Assembly (NCBI GenBank): GCA_963573385.1
Contig: CAUYLG010038413.1
Location: 36,362-100,361, forward strand
DNA from: Cacajao melanocephalus
Taxonomy: Eukaryota > Chordata > Mammalia > Primates > Pitheciidae
Direction of reading: 5' to 3'
Length of the DNA stretch: 64,000 nt
Shown here in pieces: positions 22,455 to 36,724 of the stretch. The notes beneath the pieces were generated by a model. The model was not told the DNA's origin. It saw only the letters and a list, made by a program, of their open reading frames with translations, and made no database searches. A program made the position numbers and the translations under genes. Each line of letters starts with the position of its first letter. Position 1 is the stretch's first letter.

Positions 22455-22960
22455 TCTCAGGGTCACCTCTGAACTAAGTCCTAAAGGATGAGCATGACTC
22501 ACCAGGAAGAGAAAGGGGAGGACACTGAGGGCTGAGGGTTCCTGCAGAGGCCCAGGCGCTGAGGAGGGAGAGCCATGTGGTCATGGGGCTGGAGGGATTC
22601 AGGACAGCTGTGTGGCAGCAGGGAGGAGGAGGCTGCATAAGAGGCTGGGAGCCACAGGGATCAGAGCAGGAGGGGCCTTGAATGCCGGTTGTAAGGTTTG
22701 CATTTAACCTGTGGGTCTTAGGGACTCATCAGCCCATTCTGTTTCATCAGGAGGATGTGCTCAGGGCTGCCATGTTCGAGGAAGGAACTTGGGTGCAGGT
22801 GAACAGGGACGGGACTCTGGCAGCAAAGAGATCGGCTAAGAGGCCAGCAATGATGCAGGTGACAGGAAAGGGCAGGGCAGCTACATGGGGACAGCAATAA
22901 GCGAGTGCGTGGGAGCAGCCTCAGGGAGACATAGAGGGCTTGGGTCAGTGAGGGGCACAG
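22455..22960 (-). mobile_element. L2 fragment, antisense, long
   Basis: CTGAACTAAGTCCTAAAGGA, the GCAGAGGCCCAGGCGCTGAG block, CAGGAGGGGCCTTGAATGCC and CATCAGGAGGATGTGCTCAG follow reversed L2 over about 500 bp. Confidence 0.75.
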
Positions 22961-23104
22961 TGTGGATTATGGTCAGAGGACTCGGGCACGGTGGAAGAAT
23001 GGGTAACACTGGATGTTCTGTGGATCACCAGCAGGGATGACAGATACACCCTGCAGGGTCATCCTGCAGGGGATAAAGTCATGCAGTGTGGGTTTGGGAC
23101 AGGA

Positions 23105-23310
23105 CATTATTATATGGACACATGTAACAATCCTCCCAGCAACCCTGGAAAGTAGGTGCTGCTGTCACCCCTATTTTATGGATGAGCAAACAGAGACTCA
23201 GAGAGGTTTAGTAATTTGCCTAAAGTCACACAGCTAATTAGCATCCAAGCTGGGGCTTGAACCCAGGCACTGGCCCTGAGTCCGTGCTCTTGACTGTGGT
23301 GCTGCCTGGG
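23105..23310 (-). mobile_element. MIR, near full length, antisense
   Basis: TTATGGATGAGCAAACAGAG, CTCAGAGAGGTTTAGTAATT, GTCACACAGCTAATTAGC and CTTGAACCCAGGCACTGG: one of the best preserved MIRs in the window. Confidence 0.92.
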
Positions 23311-23489
23311 CTGTAGGAGACGACTGTGCTGTGCTGCTGCCCTCAGGAGCTCCAGTGCCACAGATGGAGCCACGGGCAAGCTGGCTGAAGTGCGCCATCA
23401 CCTCTACCTGTGGGAATCAGAGAAGACTCCCAGGAGAGGGTGTCATTCTAACTTGGTCCTTAGGGTATGGAGTGTTTGAACAGAGTGGT

Positions 23490-24640
23490 GGCATGTCAGT
23501 CAGGGTGGTCACTGCAAGCAACAGAAAATGATTGTGGATGATGAAAGCAAAAGAAGACATTATTAAGTCAACACGAGGTTATTTCAAGAATCACTGGGAC
23601 AGTCAGAAAGCCAGGGCTGTGGCACCAGGACAAGTGACACAAATCAATGAATGGTTGGCAGCATCTCAGCCTCTTCTGACAAGTCCTGGAGCCTGCAGCT
23701 CCATAGGCTTCACCACCTCCACTGCCCCCACCTGACGCTGCAGGCTCCAGCAGAACCCCTGCGGTCTCTCCCCACGGAACCTCCAGCCTCTGCTGCCACC
23801 CTTGCCACCATCACCAGAATAGGCTGAGGAAGGAGAACCATTGCCGTTGGGCTTCTGGACCCAAGTCTAGACTGGGAGGTGGGGGGACCTGATTGCAGAA
23901 ACCTCATCATGTGACTTCACTCAAGCCGTAAGGGAGACCGGTAAAGAACATCTTCGGCATTTTCAGGCTCTGTCTCCTAAGGTGGGGTGGGGGTTCCCCA
24001 ATCAGTAGGAAGAGATTTTTTGATAATGTAACAAACACACTGGACAGGGTTATGGCCATCGTGTCTGGTGACAAGGTTGGCGAATGTGAAGGTGAAGAGG
24101 AGGGAACGGCATAGACTACACGGAGGATGGTTAGGGTGCAGCAGATAGATGGGAACACAAGCTCTGTCCTTAGAAGGTGCTTCTCAGCTACTGTGTATCA
24201 AGACAACTGAAAACAGCAGTGACTGAGCAGTGTGTGTATGAGTGTGCTTGTGAGTAGCTGTACCACAACAGGGCTGACACCGGCTGTCCCTGTGCCGTGG
24301 CCTCTGTAAACTCTGCTGGCTGAGGCTGAGTGACAGTGGCTGAGGATGCTACTTTCTGGCAGCCTTTGTGTCCCTGCTTGGCCTCCCCAGGTGCTGGTGG
24401 TTGGCTGCCTACCTGTTCCCCATGCAACATCTGTGCTGAGAGCAGAACCATGACCTGTCCTGCACCTCTATTTCTGGGACATCACAGCCCTAAGCTTTCA
24501 CTCATTTACACTTTCACTTACTAATGCACACTGAGCACCTACTGTGAGCAGACGGCCCTGCTCTCCCGACTCCTCTCTGCCTCTTGGTATTTGTCACCTG
24601 CAGAGGCAGCTATGGTGGGAAAGGTGCTGACCAGGAGGTC
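23490..24640. other. No clear family; possible old repeat at 23490-23730
   Basis: CAGGGTGGTCACTGCAAGCA and ACAGAAA at 23500 hint at an old L1-like 3' UTR repeat, not assigned. A short antisense L2 start may lie at 24498-24565. Nothing else recognised. Confidence 0.35.
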
Positions 24641-24765
24641 AGGTTCCCTCTGGCTCTAGTGAATTACTCTGGACACTTAGGCAGGACACTTGACTTCTCT
24701 GTGCCCAATTTTCCTGTCTGTGAGACGTGTCCCAATGACCCTACTGTGTGGTTTTTTTACTTCAG
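24640..24765 (+). mobile_element. MIR fragment
   Basis: GGCTCTAGTGAATTACTCTG, GGCAGGACACTTGACTTCTC and TGTGCCCAATTTTCCTGTCT follow MIR. Confidence 0.65.
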
Positions 24766-25008
24766 CCGGGCACCTGCCCCTGCTAAGACCACTCCCCATT
24801 TTGTGTTCTGTATCTCACCATGAACTTCCGCCTCTTCTGGATACTCGGATGTCTCTTCTCCATCACATAGCCTGTGACTTTCAGATTCCCTGTACCCCAG
24901 CTGGAGAAACCCAGGGCTGGAGAGGGAGGTTGTCTGGCTTTTCCTAACCCGTAGGACCCAGTGGGTGCATGGATACACCATTTAGTGAAGATGCTGTCTT
25001 CACTATCA

Positions 25009-25950
<942 letters not shown>

Positions 25951-26240
25951 CCTCAGAGCCAGCTTGCAAGGGCTCTGCCCACCTGGGATCCCCCAGAGCA
26001 GAGGGGCTTTGGTCTCTGAGATGAGACTCCCCGAAAGCTTTCCACCTTCGCTCACCTGCAGGTCTGGCAACTAGGGGACAAGCAGGCCTCATGCACAGTG
26101 ACTGCTTGTTAAAGGACCCCAGCAGAAACAGCTCCAGCAGAACTCTCTACCCGCCAACAGCTCAGCCTGCCTCACATCCTAGCAGGCCAGGAGGGGCTGG
26201 GTGGCAGGGCCAGGGTCCACATCTAAGGATGCCATGTGGC

Positions 26241-26573
<333 letters not shown>

Positions 26574-26599
26574 TCAGTGCCAGGCACACGTCAGCCGAG

Positions 26600-26705
26600 A
26601 ATTTGCTGAGCAACCTTGGTCAAGCCACTTAACCTCTCTGGGCTTCAGTTTTCTTCTCTGTAAAAAGAAGAGCTGGCAGGGTGTTCCCTTTCACTTTAGG
26701 TTTCT
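26600..26705 (+). mobile_element. MIR core fragment
   Basis: CTTGGTCAAGCCACTTAACC, TCTCTGGGCTTCAGTTTTCT and CTGTAAAAAGAAG match the MIR core. Confidence 0.85.
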
Positions 26706-26799
26706 GTGGCTTCTGAATAAGAATAACTGAGAAATATATTGATTACTTACAATGCGCCACATACATATAGATAAATCATGTATATAAATATCTCGGAAA

Positions 26800-26905
26800 G
26801 AACTCTGTATCTGTCATTGCTCCAAGTTGCTCACAGGAACTTGGAAACTGCATAATTTGCCCGAGGCCAGGCAGCCAGTGAGTGACAGAGTAGGCTTTCC
26901 CCAGC
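26800..26905 (-). mobile_element. MIR fragment, antisense
   Basis: AACTTGGAAACTGCATAATT, TGCCCGAGGCCAGGCAGCCA and GTGAGTGACAGAGTAGGC match reversed MIR. Confidence 0.65.
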
Positions 26906-26909
26906 CCAC

Positions 26910-27665
26910 ACTCGCGCGAATCCCGAGCCTGCCCCCAAATCGCTCTATTTCCCCAGAGAGGGGGCCACTTCATTACAAAGGTCCCTCTCCACAGAGACAG
27001 AACAAGGAAGCTGATTAAAGCCCTTCAGCTCCAGTCTCACTTCTGTAATCGATGCTCTGTGATTGTGAACTGGGCGTCTGTCGGCAGTTGACTAATTTTA
27101 GCTGGGTCTTTGCAGGCTTCTCACCAGGCTCACCCGCCCCCGTGGACAGACAGAGAGGTTCCAAGAAGCATCATCGATCTTTTGACTAAAGTATCTTCAT
27201 GAAATACAAATCTGCCGTTTCTCAGCCCGCCGTGTCATGGCAGCACAGAAGAGATGCCACCGGGAGAGCGAGAACCGTAATTTCATGTAAAACCGGATGT
27301 CTTGCCTGGTCCCTGACAACCCATCTCTTCCCTGCCTTGACCTTGGCCTCCCAGCTCAGTCCTGGGAAACTGATGCCTTGTACTGTTTCAACTTTGGCAC
27401 AGAGTGATGGGGGAAAGCTGTCGACTGGTGTTAAAGACATTCCCAGTTGTGGGCAAGCTCCCTGTTGGGGGGCCCTGGCCTCTGGCAGAGAGGTGGCACC
27501 GATTTACTTGCATGAGGGGGATTGAGTGCTCCTATCCTTGGGCACTCTGCCCAGTGTAAGTGGCTAAGGAGGCAGCAGGGGAGGGCCTGGGCCCAGAGAA
27601 TGAAAACACCATCCTTAAACAGCAACAGCCTCCCATGAGCATAGCGGCCCTACAGGGGGGACCCT
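26910..27665. other. Repeat-free stretch
   Basis: No repeat recognised over about 750 bp. Several CpGs are retained at 26910-27310. Could be a conserved non-coding element; nothing shows an exon. Confidence 0.4.
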
Positions 27666-27717
27666 AACCCACAAAGGGGGAAAGGTGACTTGTTCTAAGG
27701 CCGCACAGCAAGTTTAA

Positions 27718-27895
27718 GTACAACTGCAACTTCACCACTTACTATGTGGCCACAAGCAAGTAACTGGACCTCTCCGAGACTCAGTTTCCTCAATTGTGAA
27801 ATGGGGTTATGCTTGTAGCCCCCTTATAGGGTGATTGGGAGGGTTAACTGAGTAAAAGCACTTTGAGTACTTAGTGTGGTGCTGGAAAGACAGAA
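27718..27895 (+). mobile_element. MIR
   Basis: CCACTTACTATGTGGCCACA, GAGACTCAGTTTCCTCAATT, GTGAAATGGGG and AAAGCACTTTGAGTACTTAG follow MIR. A short reversed MIR piece may precede it at 27670-27712. Confidence 0.9.
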
Positions 27896-27899
27896 ATCA

Positions 27900-30050
27900 A
27901 CTGAAATAATCGTTATTAATACCAGTAGTATTTTTCAACGTTAACCTGTTTGCTTTACTTAAGATGACATCTATCAAGAAGACACACCATCAATTTAATA
28001 ACAGCTTTTAGATGGAAGAAAACAAAAACGAAATAGAAATAAAATGTCTGTCAATTGAAGGATGTGTCTTATTTTAGAACGTTTAAATATATGTCCCAGA
28101 ATTGAAGAAATACGATATCAAATCAGAGAGCTCTTTTTAGATCTCAGATTCTTGGGACCCTCCCATTAGCTGTCAAAGCATGAGAACGGAAGCAGTGTTG
28201 ACCGGGGAGAAGACCAGAGCTTACTCTGCTACCAAGTGGCCGGGTGACCCCAGGGAAGTCCCTCTCCTTTTTGGCCTCAGTGTTCTGCCTAGACAGTGCA
28301 CAGGTGGCATGTGATGATCCCTCAGGCCCTTCTAGCCCTGTGTCTGGCGGGAGAGGTGCGAATTCGTCTCTCTGTCTGTCCTGCAAAGCTGAGGACTTCT
28401 GGCGTGGGGCCACCTCCACTGCCATGCTGGATTTATCAGCCCACAGGATTTCTGGAAGGCAGACACCAACAAGGGACCCGGCTGATTAATCCTCCCTACT
28501 TAGGGGCTCCCAGGGCTGCCTTTGAGGGGATGGGAAGGAAGAACACGTGGGCAGAGCCAGGAAAGGGAAGGCAGAGGAGCCACAGATTCCAAGTGGGTCT
28601 GTTTACTTCCATGCAATCCCGGTTACCTTTAAACAGGATAAAATTACACCCGAATGCCCTTCATCTCTACGTGGTACTTCTAAAAGAAGAGCAACTTGAC
28701 ATTTTAGGAGTTAAAAACACATAGAAAACGTGAGAGGGAAGTAATATCCAGTGGCTGCTGAGAATGGGGCATTTTCGGGAAGCTCAGATGTAAATTTCTT
28801 TGATGTCTTGAAAAATAAAGCCAGATCAGCGTCCAATAGCAAGAGGGGAGGAGAGTATTCCAGGAGGAAAGCCAGCTCCCTCCAAGGCAGAAAGAAGGCT
28901 GGGTGGGGAAGGAGTGGGGACAGGCTGGGCTGTGAGATACTCAGGGGAGGATGTGGGGGCTGATGCAAGAGCTCTGGCACCTGTGCTCCCCAGGAATCTG
29001 CACTTCTTAATCCCCCAGTAAGCTACTCCTCAACCCTTTGCAAATAGGCTCCTGACCCACCTTTCTATGGAAACGCTGTCCGAGGTAAATCCCTGCCTTG
29101 GCCCTCAGCTCCTGACTGTTTTCCAACCTAGCCCTCTTCCTGTTCACCTGTGGCCCTGGCTCCCACAGCCCTCGCTTCTGTCCATCCTATTTCTGCTCCT
29201 TTGTCCCCTTCACTGCTTCCTCTCCGAAGATGCCCCCAGACTTTGTTCAGGAGACTTAGGAACCTGCGGTTCAGGATTGGAGGCAAAGGCACAGGGCACT
29301 AGAAGCAAGCGAGACTCCGATGTTGCTAAAAGATAAATACTATTTTTTTGTTTGCTGTTTTTAAAAAACAATACAAAGCCTTAGAGAAATACCTTAAACT
29401 CCCAGGGACTCAGTGCTGGGCTTGGAGCACTGTTGGATAGGTTATTTGCACAGCCACTTGGCAGCTCCGACTCACGTTTTCTCATGTCATTCTATATTCC
29501 GGTGTTATAGCTACAATAGGTGGTCTGAGCAGGGGTCTAAGCCAAACCCCTTAGGCCAACTTAAAGCAAAAGCAAGCAACTGGTATTTTTCTTTTTTTTC
29601 AACAGAGGATGGTGTTCAAAATGCTCTTCTTTTAGTAAACTTATTTCCCCCTTTTTTTCTGAGCCTCTTGTCCCCTCTCCTCCTGGTCACTCCCATTGTC
29701 TTGTGGTTCTAAATTCTCAGCACATCTCGGACAAGAGCCTTTAGCTTGAAGGATGCTCCATATTTCATCTTGCAAATGGCCTTTGCCTCAGAGCATGGCT
29801 TTGCTTGATGAATGTGCTTGCTGTTTTTCTTGTAAAAGCCCCTTCTGGCTGGGTAGGAAATCACCTCTAAACAAAACCTTTTGAGCCTGTGTGCATCCCC
29901 CAGGTACATAGTCATGTCCCCCTGGTAACACCCAAACCCCTCCTAATTAACCCTTCTGAAAAATATCCGGGATTTATAGTCATCGGTGCTTTCACTCACA
30001 GAGGTGATGGATGTTTTCAAGCTGATGTAAGACTGGAGGCAGCATGTTCA
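27900..30050. other. Long repeat-free interval
   Basis: More than 2 kb without a recognised interspersed repeat, the longest such gap here. Contains AT-rich parts (27900-28150, 28700-28830, 29330-29400) and ordinary sequence. No exon seen; frames up to 142 codons lack domains. Confidence 0.4.
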
Positions 30051-30054
30051 GAGA

Positions 30055-30235
30055 TGAAGAGAATGAACTTGGAAGCAGACTCGTCCGGTTTCAAAATCTG
30101 GTTCCAACATTTGCTGATCATGTGACCTTGAGCAAGCAGCTCTCTGGCCCCGGTCACTCTTTTCCCCGTAGCAATGACCTTACAGGGTTACTGAGGAGCT
30201 GAGCACAATGCCTGTCATGTGGCACAGTGAATCAT
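30055..30235 (+). mobile_element. MIR
   Basis: GGAAGCAGACTCGTCCGGTT, TGATCATGTGACCTTGAGCA, GGTTACTGAGGAGCTGAGCA and ATGCCTGTCATGTGGCAC follow MIR. Confidence 0.85.
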
Positions 30236-30259
30236 GGTCCACGGTCCTCAGCTGTCTTC

Positions 30260-30415
30260 TAGTAGTTCTCCAATTGTATTTTAATCATCAATTTATTTGC
30301 CTATAGTCCTCACAGGCTCAAGAATTCCTTGAGGACAAGAACCACATCTTACCTATACTCTTGGCATTGAGCTGGTGCCTGTTATGCAGTAGGTGCCTAA
30401 TAAATGCAGCCTGAT
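30260..30415 (+). mobile_element. L2 3' end
   Basis: ATTCCTTGAGGACAAGAACC and TGCAGTAGGTGCCTAATAAA are the L2 3' end. Confidence 0.85.
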
Positions 30416-30583
30416 TTAGTGGAACACGACGGCATCCTCACTCCAGTTATCGTGTTCTCTTCTTCAGTAGCTCTGTGTATGTGTCAGATTTTCCTAATCT
30501 GTCTTCTGTGTCTGTCATTCTCTCTGTATTCATTATTTTTCTTAGAGGTAACAACGTGTTTTGTTATATAATTTTAGATTTAG

Positions 30584-30906
<323 letters not shown>

Positions 30907-30921
30907 CATTTAATGAAAAAA

Positions 30922-30956
30922 TCACACAGACACACACACACACACACACACACACA
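30922..30956. repeat. (CA)n dinucleotide repeat
   Basis: About 14 near-perfect AC units just beyond the Alu; likely polymorphic. Confidence 0.95.
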
Positions 30957-31030
30957 GCTTTTTCCCTAGTATGTAGTTAACACTATGAAACATGATAGTG
31001 GAATGACTTCCTTTGACCTAGATAGCTGAC

Positions 31031-32081
<1,051 letters not shown>

Positions 32082-32084
32082 GCT

Positions 32085-32480
32085 TTCACATTCATTTCTC
32101 TGGCTTTGCTCTTTTTTGTTTTGTGTTGAGTGATTTTCTGAAACTGATTTTCTTCTGTGTCTCTGGTGGAATTTCCATTCATGCTTGCTCAGCGTTATTG
32201 ATTTTACAGCATTCACCTCTGTAATATTTTCATGATAGTTTCTTTTATTTCTCAAGATATGCCACTCCTTTTTCATCTCTCTTAATAATTGTCATCAATA
32301 ACTCTTCTTTGAGCCCTTTGGCTCTGAGTTCTTTGTTTTGTTTTGTGTTAGGTTCTTATGCTAGCTTCTCTGAACTTTTGTTCTGATTCTTGGGCAATTT
32401 CTCATATAAAGAAAGTCTCTCATCTGCCTTTTGATTATGCGCCTTTTCTCTCCTTTCTTTTTCCTTTGTGAGGCCTGGCT
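32085..32480 (-). mobile_element. Possible old L1-like fragment, antisense
   Basis: T-rich plus strand whose complement is an A-rich open frame (32046-32276, lysine/asparagine/glutamate rich), as in L1/HAL1 ORF1 regions. Family not established. Confidence 0.3.
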
Positions 32481-32484
32481 CTGT

Positions 32485-33060
32485 GTGCTAGCTCCTGCGT
32501 TTGTTTCTTGCTGGCTGTTATTTACTTCCGAATAGAGCTGGCCATTTGCTGCAGCAGAAGAGGCAGGGAGCGCGAGTGCTTGTCCTTTGCTTGCATTTGG
32601 GTTTGTCGCCCCAAATGTGTCATTTTCTTTTTCAAAGGGAGGCGGGTGAGGGCCCCTCCATTTTTAGTCATCAAGCAAGAGTTTAGCATGGCTCTAGGCA
32701 AATCACATAAGGCCACAGGTTCTCTGTGTGCTGTGCCCTAGGGATCCACCCTGCCTGGTTCCTTCTGCAGGCCTCTTCATCTCGATGGCATCTGGGAGAC
32801 CAGGTGTGGACCACGTGGCTGAGGTCTCCTCGGCCCCTCTCCCTCTGCCATGCTAAATAAGGGCCCTAGGATCCTTGCAGCCAGTCCACTGTCACCTCCC
32901 CTCACACCAATCAGAAGGTTACTGCCAGGCCTTTCAAGGAGTTTGATGTGCAGCGTTTGGTCTCCACATCTCATGTGATAACAATTGAATCCTTCTCGTA
33001 CTCGCAAGTCAACCCTGATTCCTGTGTTTCTCTCATATCTCACAATGAACCCATCCAACG
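32485..33060. other. Repeat-free stretch
   Basis: No repeat, exon or RNA gene recognised; a 99-codon minus frame (32777-33076) has no domain. Confidence 0.4.
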
Positions 33061-33069
33061 AGCTTGTAG

Positions 33070-33830
33070 GCTCCATTTCAACCTGTGTCCAGAATTCATT
33101 CCCGTCTCACTCCCTGCATTTTGACTACCCTGCTCTGTGCCATACCTGGACCACCACCTCTTGCCCGGACGGTGGCAATAGCCTCCTAAGTGGTCCCCCT
33201 GCTCCCTCTTTTGTCCGTGAGGCCCATTGTGCCATGTCATTCCAATGTCATTCCACTGCATGGGAACCCTTCCAGGGCTGTCAACGTGAGTCCGGCCAAT
33301 GGAGCCCTGTCCTCTCTGGAGCTTCAGTGTGACTCTGCTCTGCCCCTCCTCCTCTCCCCTTCTCTACCTGCCTCCCCCGCTGCATCCACACCAGCCTCCT
33401 TGCTCTTCCTCGATGCTCTGGGAGCCCTCCTGTCTTGCCTTGGCACACTGGCTTCTGCTCCCTGAAAGGTGCCTCTCCCGTTTGCATGGCCAACTTCCTT
33501 CCCGTTTTTGAGTCTTCCTTAAATGTTGTCTTCTCAGCCAGGCCTGCTGTGGCCATGTTCTGCAGCACCTCATCTCGCCCGCACCCTCTGTATTCTCAAC
33601 TTCCTTAAACTTGCTTTACTTTTCCTTTTGCCCTAGTGTTGACCTCACATTTACTTCTTTATTGTATTTGTTACCTGTTTCTTTCTTTTAGCATGTAAGC
33701 TGACTAAAGGCAGGAAAATTCTGCTGTCTACTGCAATATCACTTAGGGCCTAGGATCAAGCCTGTCACACTGTTGGCCTTAATAAAGAGTTGTTGAATGA
33801 AGGAAGGAGTGAATGAAGGAATGCATGAAT
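33070..33830 (+). mobile_element. L2, ~760 bp, the longest in the window
   Basis: Runs in order through CTGGACCACCACCTCTTGCC, AATAGCCTCCTAAGTGGTCC, CCCTGCATTTTGAC, TGCCTCCCCCGCTGCATCC, CAGCCAGGCCTGCTG, AGCATGTAAGCTGACTAAAG, and ends at AATAAAGAGTTGTTGAATGA. Covers the L2 ORF2 end and 3' UTR with internal gaps. Confidence 0.88.
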
Positions 33831-33834
33831 GCAG

Positions 33835-35010
33835 AGACACGCAGGTCCTGCTCAAAGTCGACCTGACCTCAGAGCCCATCCCTGTATTTACTTCATGATA
33901 TTTCAGACCTTCAGCAGAAAGAGGAGGTTGGTCCTGTGGCCTTTTCTTTGCCTGATGGAAAGGGAGACAACTTGTTTCCAACTTTTCATCTTCTTTTTTT
34001 TCCTGTTTGCAGTATTTCCACCCTTCATTGTTAGCAGACCAAAGTTAACATTAACTGGACAGCCCAGGAAAATTGTTCGCAGCCCGGAGCCCCTCTTATC
34101 ACAGGGTCTGTGGCTGCTTTGATTCCACTTGGCTGGGTTGGTCCCTGCATGTGGACACAGGTACAAGGTGTATCTGGCTGAGGGCCTAAGGCAGGAGGAA
34201 CAGCAAAATAGAAGCCGGCACACTCCTTCACCAGAAGCTGCCACCTCTGACTACACTCCCAGCTCTAAGACACCACCAGCACCTCTACTTAGTCAACTTT
34301 ACAAAGTTCATGTTCCTCCTGTAAATGATGGTACCGATCAACGTAACGGACATGTTCTTATTCCGTACTGAAGCAGGAGGTAGAGTTTCTCCGCTACTAC
34401 CAAGTCCATTTCCTAATCACTTTGGCCCCCAGCTGCCAATCTGCAGTGGAATGAGTTCTGACGGATGGCTGGGGTTTTCTCATCACTCCTGACCCTCTGG
34501 GGTAGCTGCTGTCTCTCTTCTCTTCTGATTGGAATGAGGTGATCTCCTCTGAAGCCCACCAAGCCTGCTTCTCTCCTTGGATTCTCATTGGAGCCCATTA
34601 GGAAAACCAATCTGCCATCAGATGCTGGGCGTCTAATGAAGTCCTTTGGCATTCAGAGAGTGACACTGTAGGGTCTGTCACTCCTCCCTCGGTCCTCACT
34701 TGGCTGTGCTTGGGGATGAGGCTCTGGTTCCAGTGTGTGTAAAAAGCCCAGGCAGCAAAGGGAGAAGACTGGGGAGAGCAGGATAGGCCCTGGACCCCAA
34801 AACACAAGGAAGAAAGGGAAGAGTCAGGCAACAAGTCTAATCTGGGCTCTGGTGGGGCAGACAGTCCATCCTTGGGTCATCCTGGAGGCCTCTTTTCCCC
34901 ATCCACCCCAATGCCAGCACATCCCAACAACCCAAACGTTCCTGGAATCTGCTCAATCTCTCTTGGTTCTATTGTCCTGCATCACCATTTCTCCTGGACA
35001 GCCCAGCTGT
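33835..35010. other. Repeat-free stretch
   Basis: About 1.2 kb with no recognised repeat or gene. CpG-containing bases at 34330-34370 (GATCAACGTAACGGACATG) stand out slightly. Confidence 0.4.
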
Positions 35011-35014
35011 GGTC

Positions 35015-35150
35015 CAGCTGCCTCCCCTGCCCCTGTAGCCCATTCTCTGCACAGCAGCCAGGATAGGCAGATCCTTCCTCTTTCCAGTGGAATCCCATCA
35101 GTTAGAGGCTTTAGCTTTAGAGCATGCCATTCCCCTGACCCTTTTAAGGC
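35015..35150 (+). mobile_element. L2 fragment
   Basis: CCCATTCTCTGCACAGCAGC, CAGGATAGGCAGATCCTTCC and GGAATCCCATCAGTTAGAGG correspond to the L2 ORF2-end block. Confidence 0.65.
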
Positions 35151-35164
35151 CGTGAGAAGGCCCC

Positions 35165-35700
35165 TAGCAATGTGCTAAGCAAGATTTGTCAATTTAAGAA
35201 TTAATTGGGGTTCATAGTTGCTCAAGAAGCTTTAAAAAACCCTGAAATCTCACAGCTGCTATATGAAAAACCACTGATAGAGGTTTTCCCAGATTCGATA
35301 ATAGTCCTAATGATCTATAGGACATCATCAATAAATTGCAATGGTGAAAATAAAATGTCCCTAAACCATCAATAATCAAAAACCAATTTCTATCAAACGC
35401 AGCTAGAGGAAAAGCTAAATAATCTTTCTTCTGTCTATGAAAAACAATATTATGAAATCATTGTCACAGAAGATGTAATCCAAGAGAATGTGGCCCAAAA
35501 ATGTAAGGAAAAAAAAAAATACTCTGGAGACGTGTCAGGAGCTAATTAAAAAACACAGTGTTATTTTTCTTGATTCTGCAATGTTTTTGGTAATTTTTAG
35601 CTTTTTAAAATCTGTAATGTATTGTGAATTCTTTTCTCACTCTAAATAAATGTTCAATTACATAGCTCATTTTGATTCTAATTCTGGAATATGGCTCTTC
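35165..35700. other. AT-rich repeat-free island, candidate conserved element
   Basis: About 540 AT-rich bases with no repeat match and several homeodomain-type cores: AAGAATTAATTGGGG at 35198-35212 and GAGCTAATTAAAAAACA near 35540. Looks like a conserved developmental enhancer by composition only; conservation cannot be judged here. Confidence 0.35.
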
Positions 35701-35759
35701 TTTTCTAAAAAGGATGCGCCAAATTATATGTTTCAGGGCCCACAAATTGTGAACCCCCT

Positions 35760-36295
35760 GTTTCTGAGGGCTTCCCACTCTACTTGGAATAAAATGTTGC
35801 CTCCTCTTATAGTCCTGCTCTGCTCACCTCGCACCCCACCTTGCCGGCCCCTCCTCTTTCTCACCGGGCTGCAGAGTCCTAGGGTTTCTCTTCTGCCCTC
35901 TAACTACGAAGCTCAGTCTTACGTTGGCAACTTTGCATTTGTCCTATATCCTGCCTGGAACATCCGGTGATCTAGGGTCCAGCTCAAGGCTATCTCCTCT
36001 GAGAATCCTTGGCAGACATCCCTACTTAAGATGGAGCCTCCTGCCTGCCCTGCCCACCCTCATCCCTGCTCTTTCCCTCTGTTTTGTCTATATCACAGTG
36101 CACACTTCTATCTCCTTGAGACTAGCATGTTTCCTCTTCAGTGCCTGTCACCTCCCTCTGCCTGGAGACCCGTGGTCACATGAGCCCCAGGAGCGGTGGG
36201 GTGGGGGGTTCATGTCTGTCTTGTCTGTCATATCACATAGAATGGTGCCCAGCTCACAGTGAACACCCTACGGATAATTGCTGAGTAGACCGTTG
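35760..36295 (+). mobile_element. L2 fragment, long
   Basis: CTTGGAATAAAATGTTGCC, CTCCTCTGAGAATCCTTGGC, CCATATTAAG-type middle and ATGGTGCCCAGCTCACAGTG near the end follow L2. Confidence 0.75.
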
Positions 36296-36724
36296 TTCAG
36301 AGTTTGAGTTGGCAACTTCTTTCTGGAAGATGTGTTGGCAGTATGCTCCAAAAGTGTTAAAATGTGCAAACCCTTTCACCCATGACTCCTACGTCTAGAA
36401 ATTAATCCCAAGGCAATTATCAGAAAGATACCTAAAAAGGGAAGTTAGCCTCCTGATAAAAATCTTGAGAATCAATCAAACTGGGGTTTTAGTTTTGAAT
36501 CCACCAATTAAATAGCTGCGGTGCGAACCTGAGCATGGTTAACATCTGAGTCCTGGTCCTTATCTGAAAAAGGGGATGGTCATAGGAACACAGATCAGTG
36601 CTGACTAGTACTGTATTCCATGATGCTTACTACGGTGTTGTTTATGCTTGGATAAAATCTGAAAGATCCTAAATATCTAACCACAGGGGAGTCCAGATCA
36701 GTGTCACCCGGTTGAAGTATAACA

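Noticed and set aside
23050..23075. CCTGCAGGGTCATCCTGCAGG as a palindromic site
   Set aside because: Two short PstI/SbfI-like words close together; too short and too GC-common to support a claim.
30922..30956. CA repeat as a regulatory Z-DNA element
   Set aside because: Only about 14 units; an ordinary polymorphic microsatellite with nothing nearby to suggest function.
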